Shown piece after piece: positions 32,969 to 41,696 of a DNA stretch of 44,861 bases. The position numbers were made by a program, and so were the translations under genes. Where the stretch lies: NCBI GenBank assembly GCA_031178355.1, contig JAPSJC010000014.1, positions 1 through 44,861 of the forward strand, in the 5' to 3' direction. Source of the DNA: Ureibacillus sp. (GTDB lineage Bacteria; Bacillota; Bacilli; Bacillales_A; Planococcaceae). Position 1 is the first letter of the stretch, and each line of letters begins with the position of its first letter. A model generated the notes under the pieces. It was given only the letters and a program-made list of their open reading frames with translations, was not told where the DNA came from and searched no databases.

Positions 32969-34864
32969 ATCGATATTTTAAATAAGGTAAGAAAATACCG
33001 TGACGATGAGGACAGGTTAAAGTGGGAAGGGACTTTCGCGCAATATTTAGAACTTATTAAGGAAAGACCAGAAATTGCTCAAACAGCTCACTCTCGTGTT
33101 TACAGTATGATTAAAACAGCTGGTGTAGAAGAGTTTGACAGCCAAAAGTCATATAATTTTTTTAATAGAGAAATGTATGGGTTAGAATCAGCACTAGAAC
33201 GCTTAGTAGAGGAATATTTCCATCCAGCAGCAAGAAGACTTGATGTTCGTAAACGTATATTGTTATTGATGGGTCCAGTTAGTGGTGGTAAATCTACCAT
33301 TGTTACGATGTTAAAAAGAGGTTTGGAACAGTTTTCTAGAACGGATGAAGGTGCTGTTTATGCGATAAAAGGGTGCCCGATGCATGAAGATCCGTTGCAT
33401 CTTATTCCGCATCATTTAAGAAATGACTTTTATGAAGAATATGGGATTCGTATCGAAGGAAGTTTGTCTCCATTAAATACGATGCGTCTTGAACAGGAGT
33501 ATGGTGGTCGTATTGAAGATGTGTTGATTGAACGTATATTCTTCTCAGAAGATAGACGAGTTGGTATTGGTACGTTTACACCATCTGATCCTAAATCACA
33601 AGATATTGCGGATTTAACAGGTAGTATTGATTTCTCAACAATTGCAGAGTATGGTTCAGAATCTGATCCACGTGCTTATCGTTTTGACGGGGAGCTTAAT
33701 AAGGCAAACCGAGGTATGATGGAGTTCCAGGAAATGCTGAAATTAGATGAGAAGTTCTTATGGCATCTATTATCTTTAACACAGGAAGGGAATTTCAAGG
33801 CTGGTCGTTTTGCCTTAATTTCAGCCGATGAACTGATTGTGGCGCATACGAATGAAACGGAGTACCGTAGCTTTATTTCAAATAAAAAGAACGAAGCGCT
33901 TCACTCTCGTATTATTGTAATACCAATTCCTTATAATTTAAAGGTCAGTGAGGAAGAACGAATTTATCAAAAGATGATACGTGAAAGTGATATGGCACAT
34001 GTTCATATTGCACCTCACGCTTTACGAGCAGCAGCAATCTTTTCGGTACTAACGAGGCTGGAAGTTCCGAAGAAACAAGGCATTGATTTACTGAAAAAGA
34101 TGCGCTTGTACGATGGTGAAAATGTAGAGGGCTTTAATGATGTAGATGTTCAAGAATTGAAAAAAGAGTTTCCGAACGAAGGGATGCATGGTATTGATCC
34201 AAGGTACATCATCAATAGAATTTCATCTGCAATCATTCGTAAGGAAGTACCATCAATCAATGCGTTAGATGTGTTACGTTCATTAAAAGATGGACTCGAT
34301 CAGCATCCATCCATCTCTCAAGAAGATCGAGAAAAGTATATCAATTATATAGCTGTTGCTAGACGTGAGTACGATGAAATAGCGAAAAATGAAGTTCAAA
34401 AAGCCTTTGTTTACTCCTATGAGGAATCTGCAAAACACCTAATGAATAACTATCTTGATAACGTAGAGGCATTTTGTAATAAAAATAAACTTCGCGATCA
34501 ATTAACAGGCGAGGAAATGAATCCAGATGAAAAATTAATGCGCTCCATTGAAGAACAAATTGGAGTTTCGGAAAATGCGAAAAAGGCATTCCGAGAAGAA
34601 ATCTTAATTCGCTTATCCGCCTATGCAAGAAAGGGACAACGTTTTGACTACAATTCTCATGAAAGATTACGAGAAGCGATTCAGAAGAAGTTATTTGCTG
34701 ACTTGAAAGATATCGTAAAAATTACAACGTCGTCAAAAACACCAGATGAATCACAACTTAAGAAAATTAACGAAGTTGTTGCCACGCTAGTTGACGAATA
34801 TGGTTACAACACAACAAGTGCCAATGAGTTGCTACGCTATGTAGGAAGTCTTTTAAACAGATAA
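32969..34864 (+). CDS. prkA: Serine protein kinase PrkA, apparent ATC start
   Basis: A 631-residue AAA+/kinase-like protein needed for sporulation and stress control in Bacillus; exactly the B. subtilis PrkA length if started at 32969. Marks are the conserved N-terminus (DILNKVRKYRDDEDRLKWEG), Walker A GPVSGGKST (about 102-110), the LTGSIDFSTIAEYGSESDPRAY segment, and the C-terminal PrkA domain ending LLRYVGSLLNR. There is no ATG, GTG or TTG in frame between the TGA at 32951 and the ATG at 33107. The conserved N-terminus begins at an ATC where others have ATG. GGAGGG lies 6 bases before that ATC. Starting at 33107 would lose 46 conserved residues. Either ATC is used or the start was mutated. 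Confidence 0.93.
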   Translation: MDILNKVRKYRDDEDRLKWEGTFAQYLELIKERPEIAQTAHSRVYSMIKTAGVEEFDSQKSYNFFNREMYGLESALERLVEEYFHPAARRLDVRKRILLLMGPVSGGKSTIVTMLKRGLEQFSRTDEGAVYAIKGCPMHEDPLHLIPHHLRNDFYEEYGIRIEGSLSPLNTMRLEQEYGGRIEDVLIERIFFSEDRRVGIGTFTPSDPKSQDIADLTGSIDFSTIAEYGSESDPRAYRFDGELNKANRGMMEFQEMLKLDEKFLWHLLSLTQEGNFKAGRFALISADELIVAHTNETEYRSFISNKKNEALHSRIIVIPIPYNLKVSEEERIYQKMIRESDMAHVHIAPHALRAAAIFSVLTRLEVPKKQGIDLLKKMRLYDGENVEGFNDVDVQELKKEFPNEGMHGIDPRYIINRISSAIIRKEVPSINALDVLRSLKDGLDQHPSISQEDREKYINYIAVARREYDEIAKNEVQKAFVYSYEESAKHLMNNYLDNVEAFCNKNKLRDQLTGEEMNPDEKLMRSIEEQIGVSENAKKAFREEILIRLSAYARKGQRFDYNSHERLREAIQKKLFADLKDIVKITTSSKTPDESQLKKINEVVATLVDEYGYNTTSANELLRYVGSLLNR

Positions 34865-34870
34865 AATTAG

Positions 34871-34933
34871 GGTGCCAGGTACAAGAACAATTCTGAATAT
34901 TCAAAATTGTTTGCGTGCCAGGTACACAAACAA
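34871..34933. repeat. Dispersed palindromic repeat after prkA
   Basis: Two copies of the same repeat as at 1-66 and 700-760 (GTGCCAGGTACA at 34872-34883 and GTGCCAGGTACACAAACAA at 34915-34933). Between them lies a near-perfect palindrome, AACAATT C TGAATATTCA A AATTGTT (34886-34911). It sits between the end of prkA and the foreign-looking sulfur operon. Confidence 0.75.
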
Positions 34934-34936
34934 CTA

Positions 34937-34974
34937 AAAGAGAGTGCTCGACGATGAGGTCGGGCACTCTCTTT
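34937..34974. terminator. Bidirectional terminator between prkA and the sulfur operon
   Basis: A 16-bp stem (34937-34952 with 34959-34974, one G-T pair) with a 6-base loop and A/T flanks on both sides, between two convergent units. Confidence 0.85.
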
Positions 34975-35000
34975 CATTTGGATTTGCAAATAGGGAAGCC

Positions 35001-35531
35001 TTAAGCTTTTACAGTCTCTAAAACAATCGCTTGTTTTACTGCATTTTCTAAACGGTTAACAACCTCGTTTTCAACCAGGTAAGTATCTTTGTCTTTTGTG
35101 ATTTGTTTATCAACTACATATACAGGGCTTGTAACATGTGACGCTCCTAAAATTGAAACAATTGGTTTTAATGCATATTCAATTGATAGTAAATGTGCAA
35201 TCGATCCACCGATTGCCACTGGAATTACTGATTTATTTTCAAGTCCTTTTTGTGGAAGTAAGTCTAAAAATGTTTTCAAAATGCCTGAATACGAACCTTT
35301 AAAGACAGGTGTTAAAATAATGACGATATCCGCTACTTCCACTTTTTTAACATGTTCAATAATTGAAGGGCTAGAGAAATTAGCTGTAATTAAATCTTGT
35401 GCTGGTAATTGATGTACCGTAATTGTTTCGTAAGTAATTTTGTTGGCATGTAGACGTTTCTCAATTTCAAGCTGAACCCCAGTTAGTCGAGAATTCACAC
35501 TATAACCACCATTTATAATAATCGCTTTCAA
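35001..35531 (-). CDS. SsuE-type NAD(P)H-dependent FMN reductase
   Basis: A 176-residue flavodoxin-fold FMN reductase (SsuE/MsuE type) giving reduced FMN to FMN-dependent monooxygenases. Marks are IIINGGYSVNSRLT at the N-terminus, ADIVIILTPVFKGSYSGILKTFLDLLP, and VIPVAIGGSIAHLLSIEYALKPI. The start is TTG 35531, with AAGGTGAT 4 bases upstream; an ATG seven codons earlier overlaps an AAGGAAAAGG stretch and is less likely. It is the last gene of an operon with two LLM monooxygenases, which fits a role as their reductant supplier. Confidence 0.88.
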   Translation of the reverse strand: MKAIIINGGYSVNSRLTGVQLEIEKRLHANKITYETITVHQLPAQDLITANFSSPSIIEHVKKVEVADIVIILTPVFKGSYSGILKTFLDLLPQKGLENKSVIPVAIGGSIAHLLSIEYALKPIVSILGASHVTSPVYVVDKQITKDKDTYLVENEVVNRLENAVKQAIVLETVKA

Positions 35532-35654
35532 ATGAATCACCTTTTCCTTCATTTAAGTTTACAAACTATTAAACTACCATCAAAGAACACTTCCACTTTA
35601 TCGACAAAGGTCCATTACCCTTTAGAACTTTCTATTCAAACGAATTAACCCTTC

Positions 35655-36359
35655 TTAATCCCTAGCAACTCCTGTATTACTGTAGGCCGTGATTTTCCGT
35701 TCAATCAAATGAGCAACCAATTCAATAATAATTGTGATACCCCAGTAAATAACCCCAGCTGCAATAAATGCTTCTAAAAATTTTAAATTACTTGATGCAA
35801 GGATATTAGCAGCGCCTGTAAGCTCCTTTACAGAAACAAGGAAAGCAATTGACGTCGCATGTAAGAAGCCTATTAAAATATTCGTTAAGTTTGGTAGTGC
35901 AGAAGCAAATGCTTGTGGTAGGACAATTCGTCTTAAAGTTTCGGTTGTTGTCATGCCAATGGAATAAGCAGCATCAATTTGACCTTTTGACACACTCAAA
36001 ATGCCAGATCTTATTATCTCTGATAAGTAAGCCCCTGCATTTAACGCGAGAGCAATAATAATAAATATAGCAATCGGTACAAAGTTCAGAGAAATACCAA
36101 AAGTAGACTCAACTAAAAGAGGTAGCCCAAAATAAATAATCATAATATGCATAATGACAGGTGTTCCTCGATAAAACGAAACATAAAAATTTGCAATAGG
36201 CGTAAGTACTTTAATAGGATTCATACGAAGGAACGCAACCGTAATGCCAATCAAAAGACCAATAATTATCGGTGTAAAAGCAATGACTAATGTTATCGGT
36301 AGAGCTTTAATGATTTCTGTAATAGCCGTCCATATAAATGGGATATCTAGTTGCATCAT
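35655..36359 (-). CDS. tcyM: Amino-acid ABC transporter permease (TcyM-like)
   Basis: A 234-residue permease of the polar amino acid type with about five membrane helices. The binding-protein-dependent motif is ISVSKGQIDAAYSIGMTTTETLRRIVLPQA (residues about 116-147; EAA-type loop). Together with the next gene upstream it forms the membrane channel of a cystine/S-substituted-cysteine importer. GGAGG precedes ATGATG. The two permease genes are 11 bases apart. Confidence 0.88.
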   Translation of the reverse strand: MMQLDIPFIWTAITEIIKALPITLVIAFTPIIIGLLIGITVAFLRMNPIKVLTPIANFYVSFYRGTPVIMHIMIIYFGLPLLVESTFGISLNFVPIAIFIIIALALNAGAYLSEIIRSGILSVSKGQIDAAYSIGMTTTETLRRIVLPQAFASALPNLTNILIGFLHATSIAFLVSVKELTGAANILASSNLKFLEAFIAAGVIYWGITIIIELVAHLIERKITAYSNTGVARD

Positions 36360-36370
36360 CGTTTCCTCCT

Positions 36371-37075
36371 TTACATCGATAGTTCATCTTTCACTAAGTA
36401 GCGATTTAAATAGTGTTCAATCCATTTAAAACCACGTTCAAAAATCAACACAACCACATAGTAAATAATCGCTAAAGAAATATAAATTTCTACAGCATGC
36501 GCAGTTGCCGTAATAAGTGTTTCACCACGGCCCATCATATCCATTACACCGATTGAAAAGGCAAGGGAAGTGTCTTTTAATGAACTAATCGATGTATTTG
36601 CGATATTTGGAAATGCAACACGAAAAGCTTGTGGAAATACAATTCGGTAGAAGTTTTGCCAAGGTGTAAACCCAACTGAATAAGCAGCTTCTGTTTGACC
36701 GTAGTCTACGGACGAAATAGCACCACGGAAAATTTCTGCGAATGAGGCAGCATTGCTTAGCGTGTAAGTAATAATAACAAAATAGAATGGGTCCATTCGT
36801 GTAATATCAATACCCAATTGACCAATGATCACAGGTAACCCATAAAATACTAAAAATAATTGAATTAATATCGGTGTCCCACGAATAAAAGAAATATAGA
36901 CTGTTACAATTTCCTTTAATATCGGAATATGATAAAGCTTTGGCATCGCTATTAGGATGCCGAGCAAAAGACCGATTCCTACAGATAACGCTAAAATTTC
37001 AATCGTTATATGCAAATAGGGTAAAAGCTTCGGAATAGAATTGAAAATTAAGGATGGGTCAAAAGAACCCCCCAT
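36371..37075 (-). CDS. tcyL: Amino-acid ABC transporter permease (TcyL-like)
   Basis: A 234-residue membrane protein with about five helices. It carries the EAA-type loop AISSVDYGQTEAAYSVGFTPWQNFYRIVFPQAF that contacts the ATPase. It is similar in length to its neighbour and probably forms a heterodimer with it. AAAGGAGG precedes the ATG. Gene order and partners match the tcyJKLMN importer of B. subtilis for L-cystine and related sulfur compounds. Confidence 0.88.
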   Translation of the reverse strand: MGGSFDPSLIFNSIPKLLPYLHITIEILALSVGIGLLLGILIAMPKLYHIPILKEIVTVYISFIRGTPILIQLFLVFYGLPVIIGQLGIDITRMDPFYFVIITYTLSNAASFAEIFRGAISSVDYGQTEAAYSVGFTPWQNFYRIVFPQAFRVAFPNIANTSISSLKDTSLAFSIGVMDMMGRGETLITATAHAVEIYISLAIIYYVVVLIFERGFKWIEHYLNRYLVKDELSM

Positions 37076-37135
37076 TACGGTGCCTCCTTTCTATAAAAAG
37101 TTATTGACTGTGTTATCTATTAAAGCTAAAAGAGT

Positions 37136-37939
37136 CTATAACTCTACTGAATAGTCAGCGCCTAACCATTTCGTGCTTAGTTCTTTTACAGTGCCATCTT
37201 GGATTAATTCTTTTAATACTTTGTCTACTGCATTTGCCAAATCAGTATCATCTTTATTGAACATGAAGAAGATATCCGTGAATAGAAGAGGGTCACCTAC
37301 AATCTTTTGCTCAGCATCTGCTGCTTTATTATTAATATCAACTGCAAATGGGAAGCTGAAAATAGCGTCAATTCTACCGGTTTTTAATTGGTTATTCATA
37401 TCTGTTGTTTGTGTAATATAAGAAACTTCCGTGTCAAAGTTATGATCTTTTATATATTGCTCAACAAATATAGAAGCATTACTTGTTGGCGTTACACCAA
37501 CTGTTTTCCCGTTAATGTCATCGATTGATCGAACTTCTGTATTCCCTTCATGTACAACAACATGCAAAGGCATTGCATTATAAGGCTGCTGGTTAAATAA
37601 AAACTTCGCTTCTCGTTCTTCATTTTTTGCCATGTTATGGGCTAAAAGATCAATTTTCTCTGTTTCTAGGCTTAATAGTAAGTTACTAAAGTCCATTGTT
37701 TGAAATTCGAATTCGTATTCTTCAAGACGGTTATCGATTGCTTTTAATAATTCGATATCGTAACCTGTTAAATTACCATTTTCATCATAGAAACAAATAT
37801 TAATAAATTGCGACCCTGTACCGATAATAATTTTCTCAACGTCAGCTGATGAAGCTAAAGTTGATGAATTACTGGAACTTCCACATGCTGATAACAGTAA
37901 AGTAGCGCCTATAGATATAGCTGCTAGTAGTTTTTTCAT
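37136..37939 (-). CDS. Amino-acid ABC transporter substrate-binding lipoprotein (TcyJ/TcyK-like)
   Basis: A 267-residue solute-binding protein of the polar amino acid group. A lipoprotein signal peptide ends in LLLSACG (cleavage before C19). The mature part has the family features CFYDENGNLTGYDIELLKAID, LETEKIDLLAHNMAKNEERE, GKTVGVTPTSNASIFVEQYI and GRIDAIFSFPF. B. subtilis has two such genes (tcyJ, tcyK); here there is one. Its ATG overlaps the stop of the glutaredoxin-like gene by 4 bases. It should bind cystine or S-substituted cysteines. Confidence 0.9.
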   Translation of the reverse strand: MKKLLAAISIGATLLLSACGSSSNSSTLASSADVEKIIIGTGSQFINICFYDENGNLTGYDIELLKAIDNRLEEYEFEFQTMDFSNLLLSLETEKIDLLAHNMAKNEEREAKFLFNQQPYNAMPLHVVVHEGNTEVRSIDDINGKTVGVTPTSNASIFVEQYIKDHNFDTEVSYITQTTDMNNQLKTGRIDAIFSFPFAVDINNKAADAEQKIVGDPLLFTDIFFMFNKDDTDLANAVDKVLKELIQDGTVKELSTKWLGADYSVEL

Positions 37940-38214
37940 GAAGTTTGAACTCCTTCGTTTTTAAATTGTTCAAGTGCATTTTGTAAATGCACGACCCCTA
38001 ACTCTGTGACAGCTGTAAATGTATTTCCTTCGCCAATTTCCACAACTGGTACATATCGGACACCATATTTTACTTCTAATATATCTCGAAATTCGTCGTT
38101 TTCAGTAACGTCAATTGTTTGATAGTCCATTCCTTCATTTTCTAAATAGCTTTTTACTTCTCCACAATATGAGCAACCTTGTTTAGCCCAAACGACTACT
38201 TTAAAATTTGCCAT
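37936..38214 (-). CDS. ytnI: Glutaredoxin-like protein (YtnI)
   Basis: A 92-residue glutaredoxin-like protein with the CSYC active-site pair (C14, C17), a cis-proline region VRYVPVVEIGEG, and a C-terminal helix. It is the equivalent of YtnI in the ytmI operon, where it accompanies the two LLM monooxygenases. Its likely role is to handle disulfide or sulfenic intermediates made during cysteine salvage. AGGAGG is 7 bases before the ATG. It overlaps the next gene by ATGA. Confidence 0.88.
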   Translation of the reverse strand: MANFKVVVWAKQGCSYCGEVKSYLENEGMDYQTIDVTENDEFRDILEVKYGVRYVPVVEIGEGNTFTAVTELGVVHLQNALEQFKNEGVQTS

Positions 38215-38226
38215 CGATTGTTCCTC

Positions 38227-39240
38227 CTAAATTTTCAAAGAGATTTCAATTTTTTCTAGATTTACTGGACTAATTAATTTAAATGATTCAATGCGAGCGT
38301 CAATATTTGGTACCGGAGTATGATAAATAAACTCATCGACCCCATATTTTTCATGAAGTTCATCAAGTTTATCTTTAATTTGAGATGGGACACCACTAAT
38401 TACATTTGGAAAGTGCTTTTCAATCGTAAATTCTTCTCCCGATTCTCTTCCTAACTTCACTGCTTGTTCCTCAGTAACTAAAGTTAATCTTTTTCCACTT
38501 GCAAGGTGTACTTTATAAAGCGTTTGACCTGTGGCGAATTCCTTTGCTACTTGTTCATTTAACGTTGCAATAACGTTAACACCTAAGATAAATCGACCAG
38601 TTGGGAAGTTTTCGCGATAAGCTTTTACTGCTGCTTCTAATTCTTCATCATTACTATTAAAGAATTGTGCATAAGCAAATGAAATACCAAGTTTAGCAGC
38701 TTCTTTTGCACTTCCTTGACTCGCACCAAGTAAAATGACTTCTGGTTTCACTAATGGAAGTGGGGAAGCTTTTAACTCTACAAATTCATGATCCTTTGGA
38801 ATGCTATGATTTATGAATTGGTTTAATAGACCAAGTCGTTCATAAAAATCGTTTTCAGTTGAAACTTTTTTGTATTGTAATGCTTTTGTTGATAAAGGGA
38901 GGCCACCGGGTGCTTTCCCAATTCCTAAGTCCACACGATCGCCTGCTAAACTAGCAAGTACATTGAAGTTTTCAGCAACTTTATAAGGACTATAGTGTTG
39001 TAGCATGACACCACCTGAGCCAACACGAATCTTCTCCGTTTTTGCTAGAAGATAAGAGACTAAAACTTCAGGTGAAGAACCTGCTACTTCAACAGAGTTG
39101 TGATGTTCTGAAACTAAAAAGCGATGGTAGCCAAGTTTTTCAGCTTCTTGAGCAAGTTCAACTGTGTGTTTTAATGTCTCTTCATTTGATTCCTGATTCA
39201 GAACAGGACTCTGATCCAATAAGGAGATTTTATATTTCAA
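38227..39240 (-). CDS. ytmO: LLM-class FMN-dependent monooxygenase (YtmO-like)
   Basis: A 337-residue luciferase-like monooxygenase. It starts with ISLLDQSPV and has GYHRFLVSEHHN, IRVGSGGVMLQHYSPYKVAENFNVL and VDLGIGKAPGG, the usual marks of the YtmO/YvbT branch. In B. subtilis it belongs to the S-substituted-cysteine breakdown operon and oxidises the substrate near sulfur using reduced FMN. The TTG start at 39240 is chosen since AAAGGAAG lies about 7 bases upstream. A frame open to 39270 would overlap tcyN and lacks a site. Confidence 0.88.
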   Translation of the reverse strand: MKYKISLLDQSPVLNQESNEETLKHTVELAQEAEKLGYHRFLVSEHHNSVEVAGSSPEVLVSYLLAKTEKIRVGSGGVMLQHYSPYKVAENFNVLASLAGDRVDLGIGKAPGGLPLSTKALQYKKVSTENDFYERLGLLNQFINHSIPKDHEFVELKASPLPLVKPEVILLGASQGSAKEAAKLGISFAYAQFFNSNDEELEAAVKAYRENFPTGRFILGVNVIATLNEQVAKEFATGQTLYKVHLASGKRLTLVTEEQAVKLGRESGEEFTIEKHFPNVISGVPSQIKDKLDELHEKYGVDEFIYHTPVPNIDARIESFKLISPVNLEKIEISLKI

Positions 39241-39259
39241 CTGACTCTTCCTTTCATTA

Positions 39260-40012
39260 TTAGATTTCATAAGTAAATTCAGGGACTAATCTCCGTAAAA
39301 ATTGCTTTGTGCGGTCGTTTTTTGGATTGTTGAAGATTTGTCTTGGAGTGCCTTCTTCGACCACGACACCACCATCCATAAACACTACTCGATTTGATAT
39401 ATCACGTGCGAAGTTCATTTCGTGTGTCACAATAATCATTGTGATCCCTTCTTTCGCAATTTTTCGAATAACATCTAGCACTTCGCCCACTAGTTCTGGG
39501 TCAAGTGCAGAAGTAGGCTCGTCAAATAAGATTACCTCTGGATTTAACGCAAGAGCACGTGCAATTCCAACTCGTTGCTGCTGTCCACCAGAGAGGGAAC
39601 TAGGGAAAGCATCAGCTTTATGTTCAAGTCCAATTTTGGCGAGCATTGTTTTAGCAATTTCATTTGCTTCTTTTTCGTTTTTCTTTTGAACAACGACTAA
39701 TCCCTCAGTAATGTTTTGGAGTACTGTTTTATGTTGGAAGAGGTTATAGCTTTGGAATACCATCGCCGTTTTTTTACGAAGGGCAACGATTTCCTTTTTC
39801 GTCGCATGTCTTACATCAAGAGCGATGTCATCGATTTCAATCGACCCTTCATTCGCCTTTTCCAAAAAGTTAATGCAGCGCAGTAAAGTTGTTTTACCAG
39901 AACCACTTGGTCCTAAGATTGAAATGATGTCTCCTTTATTCACCTGTAAATCGATTCCTTTTAACACGTCTGTTTTACCGAAGCTCTTATGAATATTTGT
40001 TAGCTGTATCAT
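39260..40012 (-). CDS. tcyN: Amino-acid ABC transporter ATP-binding protein (TcyN-like)
   Basis: A 250-residue ABC ATPase with Walker [10 protein letters not shown] (35-43), Q-loop [11 protein letters not shown], signature LSGGQQQR, Walker [15 protein letters not shown] and the switch histidine in IVTHEMNFA. It is the polar amino acid transporter type and energises the two permeases of this operon. AGAGGAT precedes the ATG. In B. subtilis tcyN follows tcyM; here it lies upstream, between the two monooxygenase genes, so gene order is changed. Confidence 0.93.
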   Translation of the reverse strand: MIQLTNIHKSFGKTDVLKGIDLQVNKGDIISILGPSGSGKTTLLRCINFLEKANEGSIEIDDIALDVRHATKKEIVALRKKTAMVFQSYNLFQHKTVLQNITEGLVVVQKKNEKEANEIAKTMLAKIGLEHKADAFPSSLSGGQQQRVGIARALALNPEVILFDEPTSALDPELVGEVLDVIRKIAKEGITMIIVTHEMNFARDISNRVVFMDGGVVVEEGTPRQIFNNPKNDRTKQFLRRLVPEFTYEI

Positions 40013-40065
40013 ATAGAATCCTCTTTCATAGTATTTGTACTGAAATACTCGGATTAAACGGTCAA

Positions 40066-41400
40066 TTAGACAGTTTGTTTTGCTTTAGCTTGTGTATAGC
40101 GATTTTCTACAATTGGAATTCCTAAATTTTCACGCAGCGTATCAGCAGTGTACTCTGTACGATAACGACCTTCTTTTTGAAGTAGCGGTATTACTTTATC
40201 TACAAAGTCTTCTAACGTATGTGGAGCTGTTGTAGTAATGATGAACCCATCAGCACCTTCCTCATCAACCCAACGTATAATTTCATTTGCTATTCTTTCC
40301 GGTGTCCCAATAAATGGTGAACGCGGTGTAGCTTCGCGTAATGCAACTTCACGTAATGTTAAATTTTCTGCTTTAGCGTATTTTTTAATGTGATCTGTTG
40401 TACTTCTAAAGCTGTTTGCACCAATATTGCCTAATTCAGGGAACGGTGCATCGACATCATATTGAGAAAAATCATGGTGATCGAAGTAACGTCCTAAATA
40501 AGCAAGTGCTCTATCAATCGAAACTAGATTGGCAATTTCCCAATATTTACGTTCTGCTTCTTCCTCTGTGTCACCAATGATAGGGGAGATACCTGGGAAA
40601 ACAAGAACCTCATCTGGGTTTCGTCCTTCTTCACGAACGGCTGTTTTTAGTTTTTTATAATATTCTTGCGTTCCTTCAAGAGTGGCACCATGAGTAAATA
40701 CTGAATCGGCAGTTTTCGCTGCTAGACGAATACCTGCTTCGGAAGCCCCTGCTTGGAACACAACGGGCTGACCTTGTTTTGAGCGTGCAACATTTAATGG
40801 TCCACGAACAGAGAAATATTTCCCTTTGTGATTAAGAACATGTAATTTTGATGAGTCAAAGAATTGGTCTTTTTCAACATCATAGGTAAACGCATCGTCT
40901 TCCCATGAATCCCATAATCCTTTAACGACTTCTAAATATTCTTCAGCAATTTCATAACGAACAGGATGGCTTGGATGCTCCTCAATCGTTTTATTAAAGT
41001 TCAATGCTGTACTTTCTAATGGAGTTGTGACAACATTCCAACCTACACGACCTCCGCTAATTAGGTCAAGAGAGCCTAACTGACGTGCAACGTTAAAAGG
41101 TTCGCTATAGGAAGTTGATATTGTACCAACAAGGCCGATTTGTTTTGTTTGAGTAGCTAGCGCCGAAAGAATGGTTACTGGCTCAAAGCGGTTTAAAAAG
41201 TGAGGGATAGACTTTTCATTTATGAACAAACCATCTGCGATGAATACTAAATCAAATTTACCTTCTTCAGCTTTTTGTGCTTGTTGTGTATAAAACTCAA
41301 GGCTAACACTTTGATCCTTCTTTACTTCTGGATGACGCCATCCTGAAATATTTCCTCCTACACCATGAATGATTGCACCGAAATGAATTTGTTTTGCCAT
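40066..41400 (-). CDS. ytnJ: NtaA/SnaA/DszA-family FMN-dependent monooxygenase (YtnJ-like)
   Basis: A 444-residue two-component-type monooxygenase using reduced FMN supplied by a separate reductase. Marks are [19 protein letters not shown] at the N-terminus, [47 protein letters not shown] (long conserved core), and [14 protein letters not shown]. It is the equivalent of B. subtilis YtnJ, which cleaves N-acetylated S-alkyl cysteines. AAGGAGG is 7 bases before the ATG. It is the first gene of the seven following (operon to 35001). Confidence 0.93.
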   Translation of the reverse strand: MAKQIHFGAIIHGVGGNISGWRHPEVKKDQSVSLEFYTQQAQKAEEGKFDLVFIADGLFINEKSIPHFLNRFEPVTILSALATQTKQIGLVGTISTSYSEPFNVARQLGSLDLISGGRVGWNVVTTPLESTALNFNKTIEEHPSHPVRYEIAEEYLEVVKGLWDSWEDDAFTYDVEKDQFFDSSKLHVLNHKGKYFSVRGPLNVARSKQGQPVVFQAGASEAGIRLAAKTADSVFTHGATLEGTQEYYKKLKTAVREEGRNPDEVLVFPGISPIIGDTEEEAERKYWEIANLVSIDRALAYLGRYFDHHDFSQYDVDAPFPELGNIGANSFRSTTDHIKKYAKAENLTLREVALREATPRSPFIGTPERIANEIIRWVDEEGADGFIITTTAPHTLEDFVDKVIPLLQKEGRYRTEYTADTLRENLGIPIVENRYTQAKAKQTV

Positions 41401-41485
41401 AATGATTTCCTCCTTCTAGGATCTATTATTTTCCTTATAATTCTCAATTTCAACCAAACCACTAAGTATTGTTGGAATTTACTGA

Positions 41486-41515
41486 ATTCTAACATCAGCC
41501 GGATATTTTTGGCAA
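41486..41515 (-). promoter_or_regulatory. Likely sigma-A promoter of the sulfur operon
   Basis: On the minus strand TTGCCA (41515-41510), an 18-base spacer and TAGAAT (41491-41486). The implied start is about 80 bases before ytnJ. A GGAATTT element (plus strand, 41474-41480) overlaps the start point and resembles part of a CymR site, but the full CymR pattern is not present. Confidence 0.55.
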
Positions 41516-41661
41516 TACAGTTAGTGATAGAAAAAACCTATCAGGACAAATCACTTAAATAAAGAATAGTAATTTGATAGGAATTACCCATTTGGAAAGA
41601 AGCGAGCGTGGTTACAAAATGAAACGTTTAATTGGGGTGAATTAGTATAGAGAATCAAAAA

Positions 41662-41693
41662 GATGTCACACAAACGTTTCTTTGTGTGACATC
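41662..41693 (-). terminator. Hairpin directly after the short LysR gene
   Basis: GATGTCACACAAA and TTTGTGTGACATC form a perfect 13-bp stem with a 6-base loop, 3 bases after the LysR-type stop codon. On the minus strand TTTTTGATTC follows. It separates the regulator from the operon. Confidence 0.82.
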
Positions 41694-41696
41694 AAC

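Noticed and set aside
34359-34628. 89-residue minus-strand frame within prkA
   Set aside because: Shadow of a strongly conserved coding region.
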